A DNA stretch of 12,201 nt, from NCBI GenBank assembly GCA_035266685.1, contig DATFMX010000148.1, positions 1 through 12,201 of the forward strand. Direction: 5' to 3'. Shown in pieces: positions 6,573 through 11,976 of the stretch; the first letter of the stretch is position 1; each line of letters opens with the position of its first letter. This stretch comes from VRUE01 sp035266685. GTDB lineage: Bacteria; Actinomycetota; Thermoleophilia; Solirubrobacterales; 70-9. Below the pieces are notes generated by a model. That model made no database searches, had not been told where the DNA came from, and was given only the letters and a program-made list of their open reading frames with translations. The position numbers and the translations under genes are program-made.

Positions 6573-7028
6573 GTGACGAAGACGAAGGCGAGAATCGCAG
6601 CCGCAGTGACGGTAGTCGGCCTGGCCGGGTTGACCGGCTGGGCGCTCAGCGCGGATCGGCGACAGGCCGCCCAGACCGTCGCCGAGAAGCCGATCGTCCG
6701 CACCAAGGTGATCCGGCGGACGATCCATGTCACCAAGCACGCCAAGCCGAAGCACCCTGCGGTGGCCGCTCCACCCGCTGCCGGCGCGTCTTCGTCGCCC
6801 GAAGCGGTCAGCACCGGCTCCAGCGGCAGCGCCTACTCCGAAGAACCGGTGACGACTGCAACCAGCGGCTCCGGCTCGACTGAACCGGTGTCCACCGCGA
6901 CCAGCGGCTCCGGCTCGACCGAACCGGTGTCGACCGCGACCAGCGGTTCCGCCGGGGGCGGCGGGTCTGAGGCCGAGTTCGAGGGTGGCGGCGGCGACGG
7001 CGGCGGGGAGGGTGGCGGCGATGACTGA
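6573..7028 (+). CDS. Membrane-anchored low-complexity protein with tandem repeats, 151 aa
   Basis: First gene of the redox operon; no family recognised. It starts at GTG 6573, with GGGGG at 6561-6565. A single hydrophobic helix (about 7-26) should leave the rest outside the cell. Just after it is a basic, beta-prone segment, IVRTKVIRRTIHVTKHAKP (41-59), that resembles a segment in the next gene's product. Residues 70-128 are Ser/Thr/Gly/Pro-rich and contain three copies of a 13-residue unit starting EPV(S/T)TATSGS. The tail is Gly/Glu/Asp-rich and ends in Asp-Asp. The gene overlaps the next one by eight bases (ATGACTGA). Disorder and anchoring suggest a cell-surface linker or partner of the redox proteins rather than an enzyme; this is inferred from context. 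Confidence 0.78.
   Translation: MTKTKARIAAAVTVVGLAGLTGWALSADRRQAAQTVAEKPIVRTKVIRRTIHVTKHAKPKHPAVAAPPAAGASSSPEAVSTGSSGSAYSEEPVTTATSGSGSTEPVSTATSGSGSTEPVSTATSGSAGGGGSEAEFEGGGGDGGGEGGGDD
6843..6953 (+). repeat. 39-bp tandem repeat, about 2.8 units, inside the coding region
   Basis: Units start at 6843, 6882 and 6921, each with gaaccggtg, and encode a 13-residue Glu-Pro-Val-Ser/Thr-rich block. The first two copies differ at only a few bases; the third diverges after about 33 bases. The period is a multiple of three, so copy number can change without breaking the frame. Confidence 0.88.
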
Positions 7029-7305
7029 GGCAAGAGCCGAGTCGCGCCGCCCTCGCCGCCCCGGCCCGGCCGCGGTGATCTGGGGCTCGGTCGCTCTCTT
7101 CGCGGTGCTCTTCGCGCTCTTCGCCTACCAGCTGAGCGCGCCGAGCCAGCCGCAGCAGCAGGTCCTCGTGCGCAAGCTGATCAAGCGGCGTATCGTCACC
7201 ACGGTCGTGCCGACTCCCGGCGAAGCGACCGTGACCGCCGGTCCCGCCGTCAGCTCGACCCAGTCCACCGCCGGGGCGGCCCCGGTCACCACCAGCGCAT
7301 CATGA
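7021..7305 (+). CDS. Small single-pass membrane protein, 94 aa
   Basis: Second gene of the redox operon, no recognised family. The ATG at 7021 overlaps the previous gene's end and has GGGGAGG about 9 nt upstream; the frame is open further upstream, but the overlap makes this start best. A basic N-terminus with RRPRRPG (inside) is followed by one hydrophobic helix (16-38). The external part begins with PSQPQQQ and a basic, beta-prone segment LVRKLIKRRIVTTVVP (49-64), similar to the juxtamembrane segment of the preceding protein. A Ser/Thr/Ala-rich tail completes it. It overlaps apbE as ATGA. Location immediately before an ApbE/di-heme pair suggests a structural or docking role in that membrane complex, which is inference. 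Confidence 0.75.
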   Translation: MTEARAESRRPRRPGPAAVIWGSVALFAVLFALFAYQLSAPSQPQQQVLVRKLIKRRIVTTVVPTPGEATVTAGPAVSSTQSTAGAAPVTTSAS

Positions 7306-8288
7306 GCGAGCACGACGTCATCTTCGACGCGATGGGCAGCCATGTGCGCTTCCTGATCGGCGAGCCGGGCGAGGGCATGGCCCCCGCGCCCGCGGCGGCC
7401 GAGTCGGCGCGGCAGTTCATCGTCGAGTTCGACCGCACGCTCTCGCGCTTCAAAGCCGACAGCGAGCTGACCGCGCTCAACGCCGACCCGCGCGAGCGCG
7501 TCCCCGCCTCGGAGCTACTGCGCAAGGCGGTCCGGGCCGGCGTCGCCGCAGCCGAGCGCAGCGGCGGCCTGGTCGACCCGACCCTGGTGCGGGAGATCGA
7601 GGCGACCGGCTACTCGGACTCGCGCGCCGGGATGCCGGGCGCGCCGCTCGGCGCCGCGCTGGAAGAGGCGCCGCCGCGGCGGCCCGCCGGCCCCAGCCAC
7701 GAGGCGCGCTGGCGCGGCTTCTCGGTCGACGACGCGCGCGGCGAGATCGTCCGCCCGCCCGGTGTCCTCTTCGACACGGGCGGCGCCGGCAAGGGCCTGG
7801 CGGCCGACCTGATCGCCGATCGCCTGCGCGGCTACTCGCGCTTCGTCGTCGACTGCGGCGGCGACATCCGGATCGGCGGCAGCGACGCGCTGGTCAATCC
7901 CTACGAGGTCTTTGTCGAGCACCCGATGACGGGGGAGCGCGGCTTCGTCCTGCGGATCAGCCGCGGCGGCGTCGCCACTTCCGGCCTCAACGTGCGCATC
8001 TGGCGCGGCGAGGACGGGCGCTACGCCCACCATCTGCTCGACCCGGCGACGGGCGAGCCCGCCTGGACCGGCCTGATCGGCGCCACGGCGCTGGGCGAAA
8101 CCGCCGTCGAGGCGGAGACGCTCTCCAAGGCGGCGCTGCTCTCCGGGCCGCAGGGCGCGCGCGAGGTGCTCGCCGAGCAGGGCGGGCTGATCGTCCACGA
8201 CGGCGGCCGGGTCGAGTCGATCGGCCCGCTTGCGACGCCGCCGCGGATCCGCCTGCCGAAGCTCGAAGCGAACGGAGCGCAGGCGTGA
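7302..8288 (+). CDS. apbE: FAD:protein FMN transferase (ApbE family)
   Basis: ApbE enzymes transfer FMN from FAD onto a Thr/Ser of target flavoproteins. This 328-residue protein shows the family motifs: DAMGSHVRF (9-17), FDRTLSRFKADSELTALN (43-60), GGLVDPTLV (88-96), LFDTGGAGKGLAADLIADRL (156-175), VDCGGDIRIGG (183-193), GGVATSGL (222-229), HHLLDPATGEP (243-253) and VEAETLSKAALLSG (269-282). The last usually carries Asp where Glu272 stands, a conservative change near the metal site. There is no signal peptide or lipobox, so it looks cytoplasmic unless exported unusually. It is translationally coupled on both sides (ATGA and GTGA overlaps) within the redox operon. No FMN-binding domain protein is visible in the window, so its substrate is unknown. 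Family call is strong. Confidence 0.95.
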   Translation: MSEHDVIFDAMGSHVRFLIGEPGEGMAPAPAAAESARQFIVEFDRTLSRFKADSELTALNADPRERVPASELLRKAVRAGVAAAERSGGLVDPTLVREIEATGYSDSRAGMPGAPLGAALEEAPPRRPAGPSHEARWRGFSVDDARGEIVRPPGVLFDTGGAGKGLAADLIADRLRGYSRFVVDCGGDIRIGGSDALVNPYEVFVEHPMTGERGFVLRISRGGVATSGLNVRIWRGEDGRYAHHLLDPATGEPAWTGLIGATALGETAVEAETLSKAALLSGPQGAREVLAEQGGLIVHDGGRVESIGPLATPPRIRLPKLEANGAQA

Positions 8289-9022
8289 CCGCCGAAACCT
8301 CGACCACCCTGGCGACGCACGGCTGGTGGCTGGCGAGCCGCGCCTCCGGCCTGGTCGCGCTGGTCCTGATCACGATCTCGGTCGGGCTGGGACTGATGAT
8401 GGCCGGCAAGGTGATGCGCCGTCCCGGCCTCTCGAAGAAACTGATGGCGATCCACGAGCACACCGCGGTCGCCGGCATCGTCGCGATCGCCGTGCATGGC
8501 ATCACCCTGCTCGGCGACCCCTGGCTCAACCCCGGCGTCGCCGGAGTCGCCATCCCCTTCACGATGGCCTTCAAGCCGCTGTTCACGGGCCTCGGCATCG
8601 TCGGCGGCTATCTCGCCGCGCTGCTCGGCCTCAGCTTCTACTTCCGCAAGCGGATCGGCGCGAAGCTCTGGCGCAAGGCCCACCGGGCGACGGTGCTCGT
8701 CTACCTGCTCGGCCTGGTCCACGCCTTCGGCAGCGGCACCGACGCCTCGGCGGTCTGGTTCCGCTGGTGGGTTGTAGTCACCGCCCCAGTCATCGGCGGC
8801 CTTTTTGCCTATCGGATCGCCCACTCCGTCGCCCGGGCACCCGCGGATGACGCATCTCGCCGGCGCTGGATCGGCACGCGCCTCCTCACGAATAGCGCTG
8901 CTATTCGCTCGTCGGCGCGCACCACCCAGCTTGGCGAGACTGCGCCCCCGCGAGCACCCGTGCTCGGACTGGACGACCCGCTAGGCCCTGGACGTTCTTT
9001 TCCCTTGAGTGAGGAGGCGTGA
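8285..9022 (+). CDS. Ferric-reductase-like di-heme transmembrane protein with an abnormal C-terminus
   Basis: Integral membrane protein of the ferric reductase/YedZ-like superfamily that passes electrons across the membrane through two b hemes. Five hydrophobic helices lie near 22-41, 58-77, 101-120, 134-149 and 160-178. Histidine pairs His57/His71 and His133/His146, 14 and 13 residues apart on two helices, are the likely heme ligands. No NAD(P)H/FAD domain is fused; the adjacent ferredoxin reductase and ferredoxin may supply electrons. The start is GTG 8285 (GTGA overlap with apbE; GGAG at 8274-8277). From about residue 187 the sequence is polar and unlike a family tail. Its codons shift from G/C-ending to many A/T-ending, and it spans a large palindrome at 8851-8944. 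The last 55-60 residues therefore look like inserted DNA read through in frame. Confidence 0.88.
   Translation: MTAETSTTLATHGWWLASRASGLVALVLITISVGLGLMMAGKVMRRPGLSKKLMAIHEHTAVAGIVAIAVHGITLLGDPWLNPGVAGVAIPFTMAFKPLFTGLGIVGGYLAALLGLSFYFRKRIGAKLWRKAHRATVLVYLLGLVHAFGSGTDASAVWFRWWVVVTAPVIGGLFAYRIAHSVARAPADDASRRRWIGTRLLTNSAAIRSSARTTQLGETAPPRAPVLGLDDPLGPGRSFPLSEEA
8851..8944. repeat. About 94-nt imperfect palindrome (long hairpin element)
   Basis: The left arm 8851-8896 and right arm 8900-8944 are complementary at about 34 of 46 positions by hand alignment. The tip is perfect, CGAATAGC-GCT-GCTATTCG (8889-8907), and the outer parts pair cgca, tctcgcc, gctgg and cgcgcc blocks. Weaker similarity extends outward on both sides. 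It lies in the last third of the C-terminal tail of the di-heme gene and differs in codon use from the rest. It resembles a small palindromic mobile-type repeat, but no second copy is in the window. Confidence 0.78.
8951..8966 (+). terminator. Short perfect hairpin after the long palindrome
   Basis: cgagcacccgtgctcg can fold as a 7-nt inverted repeat with two central bases (6 bp or fewer in practice). There is no T-run, though a T-rich stretch (ttctttt) follows about 30 nt later. It may be the edge of the same element rather than a terminator. It falls inside an open frame. Confidence 0.3.
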
Positions 9023-10212
9023 TGAAGGAACCGGGTGTTGTCATCGTTGGTGGAGGTTTGGCTGCGCAGCGCTGTGCTGAGACCTTGCGCCGCCGCGGCT
9101 ACGAGGCCCCGGTGCGGATGGTCTGCGCCGAGCCCGAGCCGCCCTACGACCGCCCGCCGCTCTCCAAGGAGATGCTGGCGGGGGAGACGGCCGCGGAGGC
9201 GCTCGCCTACCGTCCGGCCTGGTGGTACGAGGAGAAGCGGGTCGAGCTGCTGCTCGGCGTCCGCGCCGAGGGCCTCGACCCGGGCGCCCGGCGCCTGCGC
9301 CTCGACTCCGGCGCCGAGCTGCCCTACGAGAAGCTGCTGATCGCGACCGGCGGCGGCGCTCGCCGCCTGCCCTTCCTCGCGGGCTACGAGAACGTCCACT
9401 ACCTGCGCACCCTGGCCGACGCCCGGCGCCTCAGCGACGAGCTCCGCGCCGGTGCCCGCCTGGCGATCGTCGGCGCCGGCTTCATCGGCCAGGAGGTCGC
9501 GGCGACGGCGCGCCGGCTCGGCGCCGAGGTGACGATGCTGGAGGCGCTCGAGGTGCCGCTGGCGCCGATCCTCGGGGCGGAGGTCGGCGGCTGGTTCGCC
9601 GGCCTGCACGCCGAGGAGGGGGTGCGGGTGCTGACCGGGGCGATGCTGGAGGGCGCGCGCGGCGCCGACAGAGTCGAGGAGCTGGTCCTCGCCGACGGCC
9701 GCCGGCTCGCCTGCGACGCGGTCGTGGTCGGCGTCGGCACCATCCCCGCGACCGCGTGGCTCGAGGGCAGCGGCCTGGAGCCCGACGGCGTCCGCACCGA
9801 TACGGCGGGCCGCACCAAGCTGCCCGGCGTCTTCGCCGCGGGCGACGCCTCGATCCCCTTCGAGCCGCGTTTCGGCGCCCACGCCCGCACGGAGCACTGG
9901 GACGCCGCCGCCTGGCAGGGCGCCGCCGCGGCCAAGTCGATGCTCGGCGAATACCCCGGCACGCCGCCGCTGCCGAGCTTCTGGAGCGACCAGTACGGGC
10001 TGCGGATCCAGTACGTCGGCCACGCCCAGCGGGCCGACGCCGTCGCCTTCGACGGCGACCCGGCCGAGCGCGACTTCGAAGCGATCTTCAGCCAGTCCGG
10101 CGTGCCAGTGGCCGGCCTCACCGTCAACCGCCCGCGGGCGATTCCCGCCCTGCGCAAGCGCATCGACAACGGCCACTTCCCCGCCGCCAATCGAGAGGAG
10201 CAGGCAGCATGA
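9022..10212 (+). CDS. NAD(P)H-dependent ferredoxin reductase (putidaredoxin/rhodocoxin reductase type)
   Basis: FAD flavoprotein of 396 residues that oxidises NAD(P)H and reduces a ferredoxin. The first Rossmann fold is VIVGGGLAAQRCAETLR (7-23), and PYDRPPLSKE (41-50) is typical of this group. LLIATGGGARRLP (105-117) carries the ATG motif. The nucleotide-binding fold is IVGAGFIGQEVA (149-160), with acidic Glu174 at the end of the next strand favouring NADH. GVFAAGDAS (269-277) contacts FAD, and PSFWSDQYGLRIQYVG (318-333) begins the C-terminal reductase domain. The ATG at 9022 was chosen over the GTG at 9019 because GAGGAGG ends at 9017, which leaves four bases to the ATG. The stop overlaps the ferredoxin start as ATGA, so they are a functional pair. 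No cytochrome P450 is nearby; the membrane di-heme protein is a candidate final partner. Confidence 0.94.
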   Translation: MKEPGVVIVGGGLAAQRCAETLRRRGYEAPVRMVCAEPEPPYDRPPLSKEMLAGETAAEALAYRPAWWYEEKRVELLLGVRAEGLDPGARRLRLDSGAELPYEKLLIATGGGARRLPFLAGYENVHYLRTLADARRLSDELRAGARLAIVGAGFIGQEVAATARRLGAEVTMLEALEVPLAPILGAEVGGWFAGLHAEEGVRVLTGAMLEGARGADRVEELVLADGRRLACDAVVVGVGTIPATAWLEGSGLEPDGVRTDTAGRTKLPGVFAAGDASIPFEPRFGAHARTEHWDAAAWQGAAAAKSMLGEYPGTPPLPSFWSDQYGLRIQYVGHAQRADAVAFDGDPAERDFEAIFSQSGVPVAGLTVNRPRAIPALRKRIDNGHFPAANREEQAA

Positions 10213-10415
10213 CCTACATAGCCAAGGTGGACCCGAACGAGTGCAGCGCCCACGGCGACTGCGTCGACGTCGCCCCCCAGATCTTCCGCCTCGACGACGT
10301 CGCCGAGGTGATCGGCACCGGCCCCGACGACCTCATCCTCGAGGCCGCCGAAGCCTGCCCCGCCGTCGCCATCTCGGTCATCGATAGCGAGACGGGGGAG
10401 ACGGTCTTCCCCTAA
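10209..10415 (+). CDS. Small 3Cys/1His ferredoxin
   Basis: Single-cluster ferredoxin of 68 residues, of the kind found with actinobacterial P450 systems. The cluster motif is CSAHGDC (Cys12, His15, Cys18) plus Cys50 in ACPAVAI. The usual second cysteine is His15, so it probably holds a [3Fe-4S] cluster or a [4Fe-4S] cluster with a His ligand. The start is fixed by the ATGA overlap with the reductase and by AGAGGAG eight bases upstream. It should accept electrons from the reductase encoded just before it. It is the last gene of the operon and converges on the minus-strand NTF2-like gene 19 nt away. The family is clear; the physiological electron acceptor is unknown. Confidence 0.94.
   Translation: MTYIAKVDPNECSAHGDCVDVAPQIFRLDDVAEVIGTGPDDLILEAAEACPAVAISVIDSETGETVFP
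10394..10412 (+). terminator. Possible hairpin terminator at the ferredoxin 3' end
   Basis: gggggag (10394-10400) can pair with cttcccc (10406-10412), with one G-T wobble, around loop acggt. It ends just before the TAA stop, in a 19-nt convergent gap. No T-tract follows, so intrinsic termination is uncertain. Confidence 0.3.
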
Positions 10416-10434
10416 GAGGTTGTCTCAGAGTGGC

Positions 10435-10893
10435 CTACGTCCCCGCTTGAACCTTGCCGAGCATCTGCCTGATTCGGCTGCGCGCGAACCCGGGCCATGC
10501 TCGGGGACGCCGAGTCAAGGACAGAACCAACGGCAGCGCGTCGAAATAGGTGAAGCGTTCAGTGGCGAGCCCGTTCCGATCGAGGACGAAGCGGTCGACC
10601 GACTCCCACGAGATCGGACGTCCCCCGGCCGTGCCGCGAACCGTGAACTCGATCAGCACGCCGTCCTCCGTAGCGCCCCAACGATGAACCTCGGCGCTCA
10701 TGTCGGGAATCAACTCGAAGAGCTCGGCAAAGGCGCGCTTGCCGGCCTCCAGTCCTTCCGTCGTCGGGGTCATCGGCGCCTACAGACGAGCCTCCGGCGC
10801 AAGCACTGCGTCGAGCCGCTCCACGGCGGGTTCCCGCCAGAACTCCGTGAAGCGCCTGACGAAGTCCGCAGCTTGCTCTCCGTCGTGGCTCAT
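10435..10893 (-). pseudogene. NTF2/SnoaL-like protein gene with an in-frame TAG
   Basis: Read from the ATG at 10893, this frame gives MSHDGEQAADFVRRFTEFWR and continues to a TAG at 10782-10780 (codon 38). The same frame then continues APMTPTTEGLEAGKRAF to a second TAG at 10437-10435. Joined, the 152-codon frame resembles a complete small alpha+beta NTF2/SnoaL-like protein: an N-terminal helix, then EVHRWGATEDGVLIEFTVRG and SVDRFVLDRNGLATERFTYFD strands, then an Arg-rich C-terminal helix. It is therefore a single nonsense change, not a frameshift. Downstream translation could restart at the ATG at 10773, but that product would lack the first helix. Codon use is less G/C-rich at third positions than the neighbours, fitting decay or foreign origin. 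Ligand and reaction are unknown; sequencing error cannot be excluded. Confidence 0.75.
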
Positions 10894-11121
10894 GCCCCGG
10901 CACCCTACCGGCCCTGATACCGCATGAGCTAACGATCTTGCATCGCGTGCGCCCATCTGGGCTTCTGGTCCACGCATGGGTCCGAGGGTTCTCACTTTGC
11001 TGAATTGTGAGCATCTGCAAGTAATTCGCTAGGCTTCTGCACATCAACTTCTGGGCAGGGTGTTGCGCGCGATCGGGTGCGCAGGAGTCACCCTGTAGCC
11101 GGAGAAGGACCCCCGCGACGT
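10894..11121. other. Divergent intergenic region between the NTF2-like gene and ftsE
   Basis: This 228-nt spacer is less GC-rich than its surroundings. It has a small inverted repeat, ctcac (10991-10995) with gtgag (11007-11011). A possible plus-strand promoter is TAGGCT (11030-11035) with TTGTGA 19 nt upstream, a long spacing. The ftsE ribosome site ggagaagga is at 11101-11109. No gene or RNA was recognised. Confidence 0.4.
10902..10907 (-). promoter_or_regulatory. Possible -10 (TAGGGT) of the NTF2-like gene
   Basis: Minus-strand TAGGGT fits TANNNT and ends eight bases before the ATG at 10893, comparable to the other leaderless-type starts in this window. No -35 is apparent, and G-rich sequence before the ATG could also act as a weak ribosome site. 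Confidence 0.25.
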
Positions 11122-11973
11122 ATGGCCCTGCGCAAAAGGAAGAACAAGAAGGCGAGCGAGGAGCCGCAGCCGCGGCGCAATCGCAAGGGCGGCGCGCCGA
11201 TCATCGAGATGCGCGACGTGACCAAGGTCTACCCGGGCGGCCACATGGCGCTCGACCGGGTCTCGCTGGCGATCGACCGCGGCGAGTTCGTCTTCCTCGT
11301 CGGCCCGACCGGCTGCGGCAAGTCGACGCTGATCAAGATGCTGATCCGCGAGCTGAAGGCGACCGAGGGCAGTGTGCGGATCGCCGGCCGCGACATCGGC
11401 GCGATGCCGGAGAAGAAAATCCCGCAGCTGCGGCGCAACATCGGCACCGTTTTCCAGGACTTCAAGCTGCTGCCCGACCGCACTGTCTACGACAACGTCG
11501 CCTACGCGCTGCAGGTGCTCGGCGCCCACCGCGGCGAAATCCGCCGCCAGGTGCCGGAGATCCTGCGCCTCGTCGGCCTCTCGACCAAGCTGCACAGCTA
11601 TCCCGACGAGCTGTCCGGGGGGGAGCAGCAGCGCGTCTCGGTCGCCCGCGCCTTCGTCAATCACCCGCCGCTGCTGCTCGCCGACGAGCCCAGCGGCAAC
11701 CTCGACCCGGTCACCTCGATCGGCGTGATGCAGCTTCTCTACCGGATCAACAAGACCGGCACGACGGTCGTCGTCGTCACCCACGACCGCGAGATGGTCG
11801 ACAACATGCGCCGCCGCGTGGTCGAGCTCTACGAGGGCCGCGTCGTCCGCGACGAGGTCAGCGGCGGCTACACCGAGGAGTCGACCTCGGAGTTCGGCCT
11901 GCGGATGCGGGCCGAGATGGGCGTCGCCCCCGAGGGGCAGACCAACGGCCACACCAGCGAGTCGCTCTTCTAG
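11122..11973 (+). CDS. ftsE: Cell-division ABC-transporter ATPase FtsE
   Basis: Cytoplasmic ATPase that pairs with the membrane protein FtsX to activate septal peptidoglycan hydrolases. Of 283 residues, the core shows Walker A GPTGCGKST (61-69), a Q-loop at FQDFKLL (Gln112), signature LSGGEQQR (164-171), Walker B LLLADEP (184-190), the D-loop SGNLD and H-loop His221 (VVVVTHD). The start at 11122 follows ggagaagga by 12 nt; the frame is open upstream to 11077 without a better start. Compared with the usual FtsE of about 220-230 residues it has a basic N-terminal extension (about 1-26, many Lys/Arg) and a C-terminal extension of about 40 residues after the core. It is followed after three bases by ftsX, so the two form an operon. 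Assignment is secure. Confidence 0.95.
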   Translation: MALRKRKNKKASEEPQPRRNRKGGAPIIEMRDVTKVYPGGHMALDRVSLAIDRGEFVFLVGPTGCGKSTLIKMLIRELKATEGSVRIAGRDIGAMPEKKIPQLRRNIGTVFQDFKLLPDRTVYDNVAYALQVLGAHRGEIRRQVPEILRLVGLSTKLHSYPDELSGGEQQRVSVARAFVNHPPLLLADEPSGNLDPVTSIGVMQLLYRINKTGTTVVVVTHDREMVDNMRRRVVELYEGRVVRDEVSGGYTEESTSEFGLRMRAEMGVAPEGQTNGHTSESLF

Positions 11974-11976
11974 ACG

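Noticed and set aside
4340..6883. 847-codon plus-strand open frame
   Set aside because: Runs opposite the kinase and response-regulator genes and across their promoter region; product has no domain features.
6843..6953. Tandem repeats as a CRISPR-like array
   Set aside because: Repeats are directly abutting with no spacers, are in frame and encode a low-complexity surface segment.
8809..10176. 455-codon minus-strand open frame
   Set aside because: Antisense to the ferredoxin reductase, which has full FAD and NAD motifs.
10416..10434. gaggttgtctcagagtgg as an insertion-sequence end
   Set aside because: It looked like a transposon terminus, but there is no partner inverted repeat or transposase nearby and the gap is only 19 nt.
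11044..11952. 302-codon minus-strand open frame
   Set aside because: Antisense to ftsE; no plausible motifs.
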